A stretch of 64,000 nucleotides of DNA. It comes from CAZBLK01 sp964492715. Its GTDB lineage: Bacteria; Bacillota; Clostridia; Lachnospirales; WRBF01. A model generated the notes under the pieces. That model had not been told where the DNA came from and did no database searches. It saw only the letters and a list, made by a program, of their open reading frames with translations. Shown here in pieces: positions 1-8,222 of this stretch. The first letter of the stretch is position 1, and each line of letters opens with the position of its first letter. Both the position numbers and the translations under genes were made by a program. The stretch is taken from contig CAZBLK010000003.1 in NCBI GenBank assembly GCA_964492715.1, positions 1 through 64,000 on the forward strand. The letters run 5' to 3'.

Positions 1-18
1 ATCGTTGTTGGTTTTCAT
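1..18 (-). CDS. possible 5' end of a gene running off the left edge
   Basis: A minus-strand ATG lies at 18-16 and is followed by five sense codons (M-K-T-N-N-D) up to the window edge. The upstream ribosome site is weak. This is too short to identify and may not be a gene. Confidence 0.2.
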
Positions 19-210
19 AGTGTCATCTTATCACATTTTGAGCTATGTTTCTTTTTTTTATTTCAACTCTTGATTCGCATCAACATTAGTAAAACATCTA
101 CAACTTACAAATGGGGTGAAATTGTACATAAAAATATTATGAAGTGCTTTCGTTAATATGTATTACTTAATAATCACAAATTGCAAAAAAGTTAACATTA
201 TTTTAAACCA

Positions 211-759
211 CTAACAACTGTATGGGTCTGCGTCTAATGTTTTGCTATTATTGTATTCACACAAAAGGTCTGTAGCTATAACAAGGTCTGTGCCTGCAGA
301 GCCGAAAAGCGTTACTTTTTTGTTGAAAATGCTGTTTGCTTTTACTGAGCCGATTGTTGAACCGTCAGCTTCTCTAAATACAAGCCTATATTCAAAAACA
401 TATTTTAAGTCAATGTCCCAGAATCCACGTCTGAAAGCGCTTGGCTCTTTACTTACGATAATTATTTTTTTAACCCTAAGGCGTTCAATTGTAACTGCAG
501 CGGCGTTTGATGGTGGGTCTATAACGTCGCCCTCTTTGATGTGTTCTCCGTCAATTGTAATACATTCTGCAGCACGTGCAGGGCCAAGTTCAGCAGCTGT
601 TAAGCAGTCTTGTTGTCTGCAGCTATCGTATACTTTAAAGGCAATTATACATTCTTGGCGTAACCTGTCTGGTCTTAAATCATCGCCGCAATGGCTATGA
701 CTGTTATTAGAAGTGCCGATAACTCTTTCTTCATCATTTCTTAATTCAAAAGCACTCAT
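211..759 (-). CDS. Cys-rich hypothetical protein, possible spore coat protein
   Basis: A 182-residue soluble protein I do not recognise by family. It has seven cysteines (24, 37, 47, 52, 66, 167 and the next-to-last position of the Ser-Cys C-terminus, 182), no signal peptide and no membrane segment. The centre (about 85-165) is rich in alternating hydrophobic residues, suggesting a beta fold. The ATG is preceded by a strong GGAGG site. The upstream region carries a sequence resembling a sigma-K promoter (806-833), and a short Cys-rich protein of this kind fits a late mother-cell coat or crust component. That role is inference from promoter and composition only. It is a single-gene unit; the next gene leftward is at the window edge. 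Confidence 0.6.
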   Translation of the reverse strand: MSAFELRNDEERVIGTSNNSHSHCGDDLRPDRLRQECIIAFKVYDSCRQQDCLTAAELGPARAAECITIDGEHIKEGDVIDPPSNAAAVTIERLRVKKIIIVSKEPSAFRRGFWDIDLKYVFEYRLVFREADGSTIGSVKANSIFNKKVTLFGSAGTDLVIATDLLCEYNNSKTLDADPYSC

Positions 760-805
760 TATGTTATCCTCCTTATAAAAGTTGTACTTATTGCTCTCCT
801 AGTTA

Positions 806-833
806 TATAATATGTACAACTAGTTTTTTGGTG
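806..833 (-). promoter_or_regulatory. possible sigma-K-type promoter
   Basis: On the minus strand the motif cACc (833-830) is followed after 15 bases by CATATTATA (814-806), which fits the sigma-K/sigma-E -10 pattern CATAnnnTA. The expected spacer is 16, so this is one base short. The -10 also sits inside a palindrome with arms CTAGTT (799-804) and AACTAG (818-823). Confidence 0.4.
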
Positions 834-897
834 AATAAATAATGTGGCAGGCTAAAACAAAATTTTAAATATAGCAATTTGAGTTTTTATAGGTCAT

Positions 898-957
898 CAA
901 TTAATTTTGCGTAAAAACATCGAACGCTCCAACGATTTTTTGACGCAAAATGAATTG
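898..957. repeat. 60-bp imperfect palindrome
   Basis: The arms CAATTAATTTTGCGT (898-912) and ACGCAAAATGAATTG (943-957) are complementary apart from one position, and an inner AAAAA/ATCG-CGAT/TTTTT pairing extends the stem. It lies between two genes read leftward and has no T-run terminator form. It may be a small palindromic repeat or an operator. Confidence 0.5.
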
Positions 958-980
958 GTGAACAGTTTATACAAATTACG

Positions 981-1018
981 ATAAAAATGCAGAATGGTAA
1001 AACTATCCATTCTGCATT
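981..1018 (-). terminator. rho-independent terminator after the lipid kinase
   Basis: Perfect 12-bp arms AATGCAGAATGG (986-997) and CCATTCTGCATT (1007-1018) flank a 9-base loop. On the minus strand the hairpin is followed by a T-run, seven bases downstream of the kinase stop codon. Confidence 0.8.
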
Positions 1019-1024
1019 CAATGA

Positions 1025-1897
1025 CTAACAAATTACATTAATAGCTTTTGGCAAAACTTCAAACGTAATAGGAGCTTTTAATTCGTACAAATTGCCATCG
1101 TAATTTACGTTAACAGTGTTTTCATAGCTAACAACAACTTTTTTGCAAGTATAAAATTCAATACCTTTTAGCTTTGTGTGAAGCCCGATAATAACTAAAG
1201 GAAATAGAAGAAGCTTTAAAAGCATATTAAAATTTTTAACTACGCATAAAGTAATTAGCCCGTCGTTAGCAGAAGCACTTGGAGCAATTTTAAACCCACC
1301 CCCGTAATATTTGCCATTTGCGGCAGCAATAAGCGTACATTTTCCGCTTATTTTTTTGTCGTCTACCATTATATTTGCATCAAAGTTTTTAAACTTAAAA
1401 ACAGTTATAACTGTAGAAACTAAATAGGCATACCTTTTAAACACACGTTTAAGCCCCACAGCTTTGTTAGCTATTTCAGCGTCCATACCAATGGAACCTA
1501 CGTTAACAAAATAAAATTCACCCGACTTAATTACATCAATCGGTTTTATTTTATCAGAAAAAATTCTGTTCAAATGCTCATGCAAACTAGCTTTATGGCT
1601 AATGCCAATTGAAGCTATAAAGTCGTTGCCAGAGCCAGCGGGAATTATTCCAAGAGAAACATTTGAATAAACCATACCAGAAATGACCTCGTGAAGTGTG
1701 CCATCTCCGCCTACACAAATTATAAGCTCTGTTCCTTCGGCACATGCTTTTGCAGCCAAACGCTTTGCGTCCATTGGTTTTTTTGTTTCCCAAATTACAA
1801 ATTCTATTTTTCTTAATTCTAGCTCATGTTTTATCTGCGGAAGTAGCTTGACTGTTTTACCGCTGCCAGCCACAGGGTTTAAAATTAAGTGTGTCAC
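1025..1897 (-). CDS. diacylglycerol/lipid kinase family protein (YegS/DagK type)
   Basis: A 290-residue protein of the DAGK catalytic-domain family, which transfers phosphate from ATP to diacylglycerol or related lipids at the cytoplasmic membrane face. The opening 'ILNPVAGSGK' nucleotide-binding strand, the signature GGDGT (63-67) and 'PAGSGNDF' near 97-104 are all present. The C-terminal half is the beta-sandwich typical of the family, and length is normal (about 290-310). The start is GTG, five bases after a GGGGGG run. It appears monocistronic, ending at the hairpin 986-1018. Substrate (diacylglycerol, undecaprenol or another lipid) cannot be told from sequence. Confidence 0.9.
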   Translation of the reverse strand: MTHLILNPVAGSGKTVKLLPQIKHELELRKIEFVIWETKKPMDAKRLAAKACAEGTELIICVGGDGTLHEVISGMVYSNVSLGIIPAGSGNDFIASIGISHKASLHEHLNRIFSDKIKPIDVIKSGEFYFVNVGSIGMDAEIANKAVGLKRVFKRYAYLVSTVITVFKFKNFDANIMVDDKKISGKCTLIAAANGKYYGGGFKIAPSASANDGLITLCVVKNFNMLLKLLLFPLVIIGLHTKLKGIEFYTCKKVVVSYENTVNVNYDGNLYELKAPITFEVLPKAINVIC

Positions 1898-2181
1898 ATA
1901 ATCCCCCCGAAATCACTTGTATATACGATTATAAGGCTTGTCCGTTGTTTTTGCAATAGTCGAATTATCATATATACTGTTAATAAGCTTAATTTAACCA
2001 AAAAGGTGGAGTTGCTATCTATCAATCCCGCTTTTTAACTAAATTGACAGATGGAAATGAAACTCAGTGTTTTTTATTTTTTTATTGATAGAATGTAGAG
2101 TAAAAACAGAATTGATATATAGGTATAAATAAAACTGATGTGACTATATTAATTATAGTCATGCAAATGGAGGTTATTTTA

Positions 2182-2673
2182 ATGAAGCAAAAACGAGAAG
2201 ATATTTTAGGGATAATTATTGATGATGTAAAAAGTGATTTAGACGATGAAGAAATTATTCACATGCTTTTAGACAAAAAGGTTTCTAAAGACGGTGAAAA
2301 GGAAGAGGATACATTAGGGCAAGTTTTGGCAGACAAAATTGCACAGTTTGCAGGAAGCTGGATTTTTATAGGCTTTTTTGTGCTTGTATTAATTTCATGG
2401 ATGGTTGTTAATGTTGTTGCTTTAAACAACAATGGATTTGACCCTTATCCGTTTATTTTGCTTAACCTTGTTTTGTCGTGCATAGCAGCAGTTCAAGCCC
2501 CACTTATTATGATGAGCCAAAATAGGCAGGAAGTGAAGGACAGGAGGAGAAGCGAAAACGATTACAAAGTTAACCTTAAAACTGAAATTATTATGGCAGA
2601 CTTGCATGGAAAGCTTGATGTTCTTTTGGAAAACCAAGAAAAAATTATTAAAATGCTTGAAAGTGATAAATAA
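2182..2673 (+). CDS. DUF1003 membrane protein
   Basis: A 163-residue protein of the DUF1003 family. A charged N-terminal region (about 1-55) precedes two hydrophobic helices near 64-84 and 94-115 that contain the family-typical 'F.GSW.FI..F' and 'YPFILLNLVLS..AA.QAP.IMMSQNR' patterns. A charged, helical C-terminal tail is probably coiled. Function is unknown; it should sit in the cytoplasmic membrane with both ends inside. The start chosen is ATG 2182 because ATGGAGG at 2167-2173 is at correct spacing; an in-frame ATG upstream at 2140 lacks a ribosome site. The 284 bases before it hold no feature I can name firmly. Confidence 0.85.
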   Translation: MKQKREDILGIIIDDVKSDLDDEEIIHMLLDKKVSKDGEKEEDTLGQVLADKIAQFAGSWIFIGFFVLVLISWMVVNVVALNNNGFDPYPFILLNLVLSCIAAVQAPLIMMSQNRQEVKDRRRSENDYKVNLKTEIIMADLHGKLDVLLENQEKIIKMLESDK

Positions 2674-2775
2674 ACACGTTTTATTTATTTTTATCTTTAA
2701 TATAAGTTGACATTTTTAACAATAAATGTTATATATTAAACATAAAAAGTTATGAAATTTATTGAAGGAGAAGCT

Positions 2776-4146
2776 ATGGACTTTAGCAAGGGAATTGCAG
2801 CTTACCATGATGAAATAATTGAAAAAATTAGACAAGCCGTTAGAATTGACAGTGTAGAAAGCGAGCCGCTTCCAGGAAAGCCTTTTGGTGAAGGTCCAGC
2901 GAAAGCTTTGCAATTTTTTCTTGATTTAGGAAACGAGCTTGGCTTTTCAGGAGAAAACTTTGAAAACTATGCCGCACATGTTGACTATGGAACAGGCGAA
3001 GAAATGCTTGGTATTTTAGCACACGTTGACGTAGTTCCTGTAGGCGACGGCTGGTTGTACCCTCCTTTTAGCGGTGATATTGTAGGTGGAAAAATTTATG
3101 GCAGAGGAACACAAGACGACAAAGGCCCTATAGTCGTTTGTATGTACGCAGTAAAAATTCTTAAAGACTTAGGTGTTCCTCTTTCTAAAAAAATTAGGTT
3201 TATTCTTGGGGCTAACGAGGAAACAAACTTCGGTTGTATGAAGCACTACTTTGGAAAGCTAAAAATGCCTATGCCACAAATTGCTTTTACACCAGATTCT
3301 GCATTCCCTGTTACATATGCCGAAAAAGGAATTTTTCAGTGGAAGTTAAAGAAAAAGTGCAGTGAAGTGCTTAAAATAAAAGGCGGTAATGCTTACAATT
3401 CTGTGGCAGAAACGGCTTCGGTTGCGCTTGACATAAAATATTTTGAACCGCTTAAAAAAGCTTTAAGTGAGTGTTCGTACCCAGTGGAAATTGAGTTTAA
3501 TGTAGAAAATGGCTGTGTCGTGCTTCATGTAAAAGGAAAAGCATCACATGCGGCAAGGCTTGAGTCTGGTATAAACGCAATTGCGTATATGTTTGAGGTG
3601 CTTGCTAAGCTTGAGCTTACAGGTGAATTAAAGGAAGTTGTTGACTTCTTCCAAAAAAATATTGGTACAAACTTATATGGCGAAAAGCTAGGAATGAACT
3701 TGCAGGACGAAGCTTCTGGCAGGCTTACTTTTAATGTGGGTAAGGTGCTTTATGAAAACGGAGAAATTGCTTTTTACATTGATAACCGTATACCAATTAC
3801 AAAAAAGATAGCAGACGCAGAAAAGTTTATTAACAAAGCAATTGAAGGAACTGATTGGTGTGTTGAATATAAAACAACAGATGAACCTTTACACGTTCCA
3901 AAAGATAGCTTTTTGGTTGAGACCCTTATGGACGTTTACAAAACAATTACAGGTGACATAGAAGCACAACCTAGGGTTGCATCAGGCGGCACTTATGCTA
4001 GAACAGTGAACAATTGTGTAGCTTTTGGTTGTATACTTAAAGAACAAGCAGACTTAAAGCACCAAAAGAACGAGCATTTGGAAATTGACAAAATAGATAC
4101 TTGGTTAAAAATTTATTTGGAAGCAATTTATAGACTAGCAATATAA
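2776..4146 (+). CDS. pepV: PepV-type M20 dipeptidase
   Basis: A 456-residue di-zinc peptidase of the M20 family, close to PepV, which cleaves dipeptides and some tripeptides from their N-terminus in the cytosol. Visible metal-site motifs are 'AHVDVVP' (His83, Asp85), 'GTQDDKG' (Asp114/115), 'GANEE' (Glu148 as catalytic base, Glu149 as zinc ligand), 'TPDS' and a late 'NEHLEID' His. The inserted lid domain (about 180-375) is present and length is typical of PepV (about 470). The ATG at 2776 follows GAAGGAG; an in-frame ATG eight codons earlier has no ribosome site. It lies 31 bases before lepB and may be co-transcribed with it. Confidence 0.9.
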   Translation: MDFSKGIAAYHDEIIEKIRQAVRIDSVESEPLPGKPFGEGPAKALQFFLDLGNELGFSGENFENYAAHVDYGTGEEMLGILAHVDVVPVGDGWLYPPFSGDIVGGKIYGRGTQDDKGPIVVCMYAVKILKDLGVPLSKKIRFILGANEETNFGCMKHYFGKLKMPMPQIAFTPDSAFPVTYAEKGIFQWKLKKKCSEVLKIKGGNAYNSVAETASVALDIKYFEPLKKALSECSYPVEIEFNVENGCVVLHVKGKASHAARLESGINAIAYMFEVLAKLELTGELKEVVDFFQKNIGTNLYGEKLGMNLQDEASGRLTFNVGKVLYENGEIAFYIDNRIPITKKIADAEKFINKAIEGTDWCVEYKTTDEPLHVPKDSFLVETLMDVYKTITGDIEAQPRVASGGTYARTVNNCVAFGCILKEQADLKHQKNEHLEIDKIDTWLKIYLEAIYRLAI

Positions 4147-4177
4147 ATAAGTGGAATAAGGACGTTGTTTTGTTGTC

Positions 4178-4684
4178 ATGGAGCTTTTTCAAAAGATAAA
4201 ACCATATATACAGGAAATAGTGTATGCTGTTTTAATAATTGGAGTGCTACACCAATTGTTTTGGCCTGCAAGCATTGACGGGACATCAATGGAGCCAACT
4301 TTTTTTTCTGGTGAGCGTATAGCAATTTCACGTTTTTTGCTTTACATATCTCCGCCAAAACTTGATGATTTAATTGTTTGCAAGATTGATGACGGTAAAA
4401 AGAAAGTAAACATAATAAAGAGAATTGTTGGTGTTGCTGGTGATGTTGTTTCTGTAAAGGACGGACATGTAACTATAAATGGTGAGGTAATTGACAGAGA
4501 GGTCAATTCATCATTTATTTGTGAAGATGGAGAATTTGTTTTATCTGATGGACAATTTTTTTTGCTAGGCGACAATGGCATAGAAAGCTACGACAGCCGA
4601 TATTTTGGTGTTGTTGATAAAAAGCAACTGATTGGTCGAGTTGTTATGCGGTGGTATCCGCTTAATAAGATATCAATTTATTAG
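4178..4684 (+). CDS. lepB: signal peptidase I
   Basis: A 168-residue type I signal peptidase, which removes signal peptides from exported proteins on the outer membrane face. One N-terminal membrane helix (about 12-30) is followed by box B 'GTSMEPTF' with nucleophile Ser37, box D 'IIKRIVGVAGD' with general base Lys81, and box E 'GDN...SYDSR' near 127-137. The size matches the short Firmicutes SipS-like enzymes. Its stop codon lies inside the left arm of the 4681-4850 palindrome, so the native 3' end may have been altered slightly by insertion of that element. Confidence 0.92.
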   Translation: MELFQKIKPYIQEIVYAVLIIGVLHQLFWPASIDGTSMEPTFFSGERIAISRFLLYISPPKLDDLIVCKIDDGKKKVNIIKRIVGVAGDVVSVKDGHVTINGEVIDREVNSSFICEDGEFVLSDGQFFLLGDNGIESYDSRYFGVVDKKQLIGRVVMRWYPLNKISIY

Positions 4685-4850
4685 GGAGTGTTTGGTAAAT
4701 CTATTTGCATGTATTTTTAGCAGACTTTCCGCTATACTTTGTCAGAAAAAAAACTTATTTACATTTGGGTAAATGCGGTTTTTCATTCCTCGTATAACGA
4801 AAAGACTGCTCGAAAATCTGTACTAAGCGATTTACCAAACACTCCCTAAG
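4681..4850. mobile_element. 170-bp MITE-like palindromic element
   Basis: Perfect 20-bp inverted terminal arms lie at 4681-4700 (TTAGGGAGTGTTTGGTAAAT) and 4831-4850. Inside, AGCAGACTTTCCGCTATA pairs imperfectly with TATAACGAAAAGACTGCT, so the whole element can fold. Reading the ends as GGGAG...CTCCC gives a flanking TA on both sides, the target duplication expected of IS630/Tc1-mariner elements. There is no coding capacity. It fills most of the 317 bases between lepB and the spoIIA operon. Confidence 0.7.
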
Positions 4851-4860
4851 TTATGTAACA

Positions 4861-4890
4861 GGGCTTACCTTTAAGGTAGCCCTTTTTTTA
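4861..4890 (+). terminator. rho-independent terminator before the spoIIA operon
   Basis: A GGGCTTACC/GGTAGCCC hairpin is followed by seven or more T residues. It would end transcription from lepB, or out of the palindromic element, before the sporulation operon. No confident sigma-H or sigma-A promoter was found in the remaining 110 bases. Confidence 0.8.
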
Positions 4891-5001
4891 TGGAATATTA
4901 CTTATTTTACCAGTTTTTGAAAAAAACTCTTGATTTTTCTTTGTACAACCTTTATTATAATATGGTAATATTTACAAAAGATGGAAAGGGGAGTAATTTC
5001 C

Positions 5002-5340
5002 TTGAACATATCTACATCAAAATTAGGCAGAAATTTAGTTGTGGCAATAGATGGTGAAATAGACCATCATTCTGTAGAGAGTATAAAAACTATGGTAGAC
5101 AAAGAGTTTAGCAGGGGGAACTTTAGGCATATTATATTTGACTTCAGCAAAGTGTCATTTATGGACAGCTCTGGAATTGGAATGATTATTGGGCGGTATA
5201 AAAACGTGGAAAAGCAAAGCGGTAAAGTTGCAATTGCATCTATGAACAGCTATGCAGACCGCATTTTTCAAATGAGTGGGCTTACAAAAATCATAAGCAC
5301 TTATGATTCTGTGGAAGCCGCAGCACAAGGCGTAAACTAA
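5002..5340 (+). CDS. spoIIAA: anti-sigma-F factor antagonist SpoIIAA
   Basis: A 112-residue STAS-domain protein that, when unphosphorylated, releases sigma-F from SpoIIAB in the forespore. The phospho-acceptor motif 'MDSSGIGM' near residue 55 is intact, and the length matches the family (about 115). The start is taken as TTG 5002 because AAAGGGGAG (4986-4994) is at correct spacing; an in-frame ATG at 4981 has no ribosome site. It is the first gene of the tricistronic spoIIA operon, five bases from the spoIIAB ribosome site region. Confidence 0.95.
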   Translation: MNISTSKLGRNLVVAIDGEIDHHSVESIKTMVDKEFSRGNFRHIIFDFSKVSFMDSSGIGMIIGRYKNVEKQSGKVAIASMNSYADRIFQMSGLTKIISTYDSVEAAAQGVN

Positions 5341-5357
5341 AGCAAGTGGGGGGAAGA

Positions 5358-5804
5358 ATGGTGAACACATTAAACGAAGTAGTAATTGTCATGGACAGCA
5401 AGTCTGAAAACGAAGCTTTTGCAAGAATAGCAGTTTCTGGCTTTGCAGCAATTTTAGACCCAACGCTTGCCGAGCTTAACGAAATAAAAACAGCTGTTTC
5501 TGAAGCTGTTACAAACTCAATAATTCATGGCTATAGTGAAGATAACAATGGAAAAGTTACAATAAAGCTTTCAATTGAAGCCGACAGCACACTTGTTGTT
5601 GAAGTGTCTGACGACGGCTTGGGCATTGATGACGTTGAAATGGCACGCCAGCCACTTTATACTTCAAAGCCCGACATGGAACGTTCGGGCATGGGCTTTA
5701 CAGTAATGGAAACTTTTATGGATTCGGTCGTCGTCACGTCAAAAGCAGGTGAGGGGACTAAAATTTGCATGACGAAAAAACTAGGCCAAACAGGAGATGC
5801 GTAG
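5358..5804 (+). CDS. spoIIAB: anti-sigma-F factor and serine kinase SpoIIAB
   Basis: A 148-residue GHKL-fold kinase that binds and inhibits sigma-F and phosphorylates SpoIIAA. The N-box '[21 protein letters not shown]', the G1 box 'DDGLGI' and the G2-type 'RSGMGF' are visible. The start is ATG 5358 (or GTG 5361) after a GTGGGGGGAAG site; a GTG at 5346 lies within that site and is unlikely. Length is typical (about 146). Confidence 0.95.
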   Translation: MVNTLNEVVIVMDSKSENEAFARIAVSGFAAILDPTLAELNEIKTAVSEAVTNSIIHGYSEDNNGKVTIKLSIEADSTLVVEVSDDGLGIDDVEMARQPLYTSKPDMERSGMGFTVMETFMDSVVVTSKAGEGTKICMTKKLGQTGDA

Positions 5805-5805
5805 T

Positions 5806-6522
5806 ATGGACAGAACGCAAATGTTAATACAACGTTCACAAAGCGGTGACAAAGAAGCAAAGGAACTCTTAATTAAGGAAAACACAGGGTTAATTTGGAG
5901 TGTTGTCAAGCGCTTTACTGGGCGTGGCTACGATGCCGACGACTTGTTTCAAATTGGGGCAATCGGGCTTTTGAAGTGCATTAACAAGTTTGACCTAAAC
6001 TATGAGGTAAAGTTTTCGACATACGCAGTGCCTATGATTATGGGCGAAATAAAACGGTTTCTACGTGATGACGGAATGATTAAAGTTTCTCGACCGCTTA
6101 AAGAAATTGCGGTAAAGGCAAAGTACGCCGCTGATAACCTTGCAAAAAAGAATGGCAGGCAACCTACAGTTTCTGAAATAGCTGACGAACTTGGGGTAAA
6201 CGTTTCAGAGCTTGTTCTTGCGATGGACGCAGGAATGGAAGTTGAGTCGCTGCACTCGACAATTTACCAAGGTGATGGAACGCCTGTTTATTTAATTGAC
6301 AAGCTTGACCAAAACGAAAATGAAAACGAAAACATTGTTGATATAATTGCGCTAAAGCAAATTATTAGCAGGCTAGAGCCGAGAGAACGTCAAATAATTA
6401 TGCTTAGATATTTTCAAGACAAAACACAAACTGAAATTGCGCATGAAATTGGTGTTTCGCAAGTTCAGGTTTCACGTATTGAAAAAAAGGTGCTTAAAAC
6501 TATTCGGGAAACATTTGTTTAA
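5806..6522 (+). CDS. sigF: RNA polymerase sporulation sigma factor SigF
   Basis: A 238-residue sigma-70 family factor directing early forespore transcription. Region 2 contains 'GYDADDLFQIGAIGLLK' and 'FSTYAVPMIMGEIKRFLRDD'; region 3 lies at about 115-165; region 4 has 'LEPRERQIIMLRYFQDKTQTEIA' followed by the helix-turn-helix 'GVSQVQVSRIEKKVL'. The start is ATG 5806, nine bases after GGAG; another ATG at 5797 abuts that site. It overlaps nothing but follows spoIIAB by one base, supporting translational coupling. Confidence 0.95.
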   Translation: MDRTQMLIQRSQSGDKEAKELLIKENTGLIWSVVKRFTGRGYDADDLFQIGAIGLLKCINKFDLNYEVKFSTYAVPMIMGEIKRFLRDDGMIKVSRPLKEIAVKAKYAADNLAKKNGRQPTVSEIADELGVNVSELVLAMDAGMEVESLHSTIYQGDGTPVYLIDKLDQNENENENIVDIIALKQIISRLEPRERQIIMLRYFQDKTQTEIAHEIGVSQVQVSRIEKKVLKTIRETFV

Positions 6523-6530
6523 ACATAAAA

Positions 6531-6557
6531 AGGCACTTCGCCAAAAACGAAGTGCCT
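6531..6557. terminator. shared terminator between sigF and accA
   Basis: Perfect 10-bp arms AGGCACTTCG and CGAAGTGCCT flank a 7-base loop. On the minus strand a T-rich tail follows, so it ends the fatty acid operon; the last bases overlap the accA stop codon. It probably also ends the convergent sigF operon, though the plus-strand T-run is weak. Confidence 0.8.
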
Positions 6558-7335
6558 ATTCTTGTAAATTGCCAAATTTTCTAAACCTGTCGTATCTGTC
6601 ATTCAATAGCTGCTCTGTATCCTTTAAACTTAATTCACAAATCTTTTGGGCTAAACTTTCCTTTAAATTAGCAAAAGTTTTACTATCCTCCGAAATAACA
6701 TTTTCAATTACATTCATACGCAGTAAATCTTGTGAAGTAAGCTTCAAAGCCGCTGCTGCAGCATGAACCATGTTTACATCTTTCCAAAGAATGCTTGCAC
6801 AACCTTCTGGAGAAATTACCGAATAAATGGCATTTTCAAGGCACCAAACTTCGTCTGCTACAGAAAGGGCCAAAGCGCCGCCGCTTCCGCCTTCACCAAT
6901 TATAATTGAAATAATCGGTGTTTTAAGCGTCATCATTTCCATTAGGTTTTCGGCAATGGCTTGCCCTTGGCCACGTTCTTCTGCGCCAATGCCACAAAAA
7001 GCACCAGCCGTGTCAACAAAGCAAACTACGGGGCGGTTAAACTTTTCGGCTTGTTTCATTAGGCGTAATGCTTTTCTATACCCTTCCGGGCTTGGTGAGC
7101 CAAAGTTTCTTGAAACTCTTTCCTTTGTAGTTGCGCCTTTTTCAATTGCAATTACAGTTACAGTTGTGTTTCCAATTTTTCCAATGCCGCCAATTATAGC
7201 TCGGTCGTCACCAAACCGCCTGTCACCGTGAAGCTCTACAAAATCTGTTAATATGTTTTTAATATATTCAGCACCAGTAGCTCTGTTTTTGTCCCTTGCA
7301 CGCTTTACTCTTTCAATTGGTGTCAAAGGTATCAC
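6556..7335 (-). CDS. accA: acetyl-CoA carboxylase carboxyltransferase subunit alpha
   Basis: A 259-residue subunit that, with AccD, transfers the carboxyl group from carboxybiotin to acetyl-CoA to make malonyl-CoA. The crotonase-fold core is visible: 'ELHGDRRFGDD', 'GRE..RNFGSPSPEGYRKALRLM'-type region near 75-92, 'FVDTAGAFCG' and 'IGEGGSGGALAL'. Length fits the short streptococcal form (about 255) rather than the 320-residue E. coli form. The start is GTG and the first 23 bases overlap accD, so translation is coupled. It is the last gene of the operon. Confidence 0.94.
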   Translation of the reverse strand: MIPLTPIERVKRARDKNRATGAEYIKNILTDFVELHGDRRFGDDRAIIGGIGKIGNTTVTVIAIEKGATTKERVSRNFGSPSPEGYRKALRLMKQAEKFNRPVVCFVDTAGAFCGIGAEERGQGQAIAENLMEMMTLKTPIISIIIGEGGSGGALALSVADEVWCLENAIYSVISPEGCASILWKDVNMVHAAAAALKLTSQDLLRMNVIENVISEDSKTFANLKESLAQKICELSLKDTEQLLNDRYDRFRKFGNLQE

Positions 7336-8188
7336 CGTCCCTATGCAAGTTTAAAAGCTGTGCTAAAAGCTCTTTTTGAGTGTTTCTTTCTGCAATTATG
7401 TCAACAAAGCCCTTTTCCAAAAGAAACTCGGAACGCTGAAAACCTTGCGGAAGCTTTTTCCCTGTAGTTTGTTCAATTACCCTTGGGCCAGCAAAAGCAA
7501 TTAGTGCCGAAGGCTCTGCAAGAGTTATGTCAGCTTCCATTGCAAAACTTGCAGTAACACCGCCTGTGGTTGGGTTTGTTAAAACAGCAACGTACAGAAG
7601 CCCTTTGTCACTGTGCCTTTTTACAGCACCGCTTGTTTTCGCCATTTGCATTAGAGAAATAATACCTTCCTGCATTCTTGCGCCCCCTGAAACAGTGTAG
7701 CCAACTACAGGAAGATTATTTGTTGCAGCGTATTCAAACAAGCAAGTTATTTTTTCGCCAACAACGCTGCCCATGCTGCCCATCATAAAGCGTGGTTCCA
7801 TTACAAAAATAGCTGTTTCGTTTCCGCAAATTGAACCTACGCCAGTTACAACTCCGTCTTTTTCGCCACTTTCAAGCATTGCATTTTTCAGCTTTTTTTC
7901 ATAGCTTGGAAAGTCTATAATATTTTTTGCAGTTAAATCGCTGTTGTGCTCAATGAAGCTTCCCTCGTCGCATATTATGTCAATTCTTTGACGAGAATTA
8001 ATTGCAAAATGATGATTGCATTTTTTGCAGACATAAAAACGCTCGTTTAGCTCTGACGAAAGAATTGCCGTTTTGCAGCTTGGGCAAACTGTAAACATTT
8101 CATCTGGCACTATAGGCCGTGACTTTTTCTGTTGTTTTAAGTAAACTTCAAGCTCATTTTTAGGCTTTTTGAAATTAAACAATCGCAT
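7313..8188 (-). CDS. accD: acetyl-CoA carboxylase carboxyltransferase subunit beta
   Basis: A 291-residue partner of AccA. The N-terminal zinc ribbon is complete, with cysteines 35, 38, 54 and 57 (CPSC...CKKC). The crotonase-like domain follows, with 'DFPSYEKKL', 'FMMGSMGSVVGEK', 'SGGARMQEG' and 'NPTTGGVTASFA'. Length is normal. The ATG has AAGGTAGG upstream. The gap to accC is 34 bases. Confidence 0.95.
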   Translation of the reverse strand: MRLFNFKKPKNELEVYLKQQKKSRPIVPDEMFTVCPSCKTAILSSELNERFYVCKKCNHHFAINSRQRIDIICDEGSFIEHNSDLTAKNIIDFPSYEKKLKNAMLESGEKDGVVTGVGSICGNETAIFVMEPRFMMGSMGSVVGEKITCLFEYAATNNLPVVGYTVSGGARMQEGIISLMQMAKTSGAVKRHSDKGLLYVAVLTNPTTGGVTASFAMEADITLAEPSALIAFAGPRVIEQTTGKKLPQGFQRSEFLLEKGFVDIIAERNTQKELLAQLLNLHRDGDTFDTN

Positions 8189-8222
8189 ACGCCTACCTTA
8201 ACTTTCTATTAGTAAATACATA

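Noticed and set aside
242..700. 152-codon plus-strand open frame opposite the first Cys-rich gene
   Set aside because: It mirrors the minus-strand gene, has no ribosome site and no family features; the opposite frame has GGAGG and a plausible promoter.
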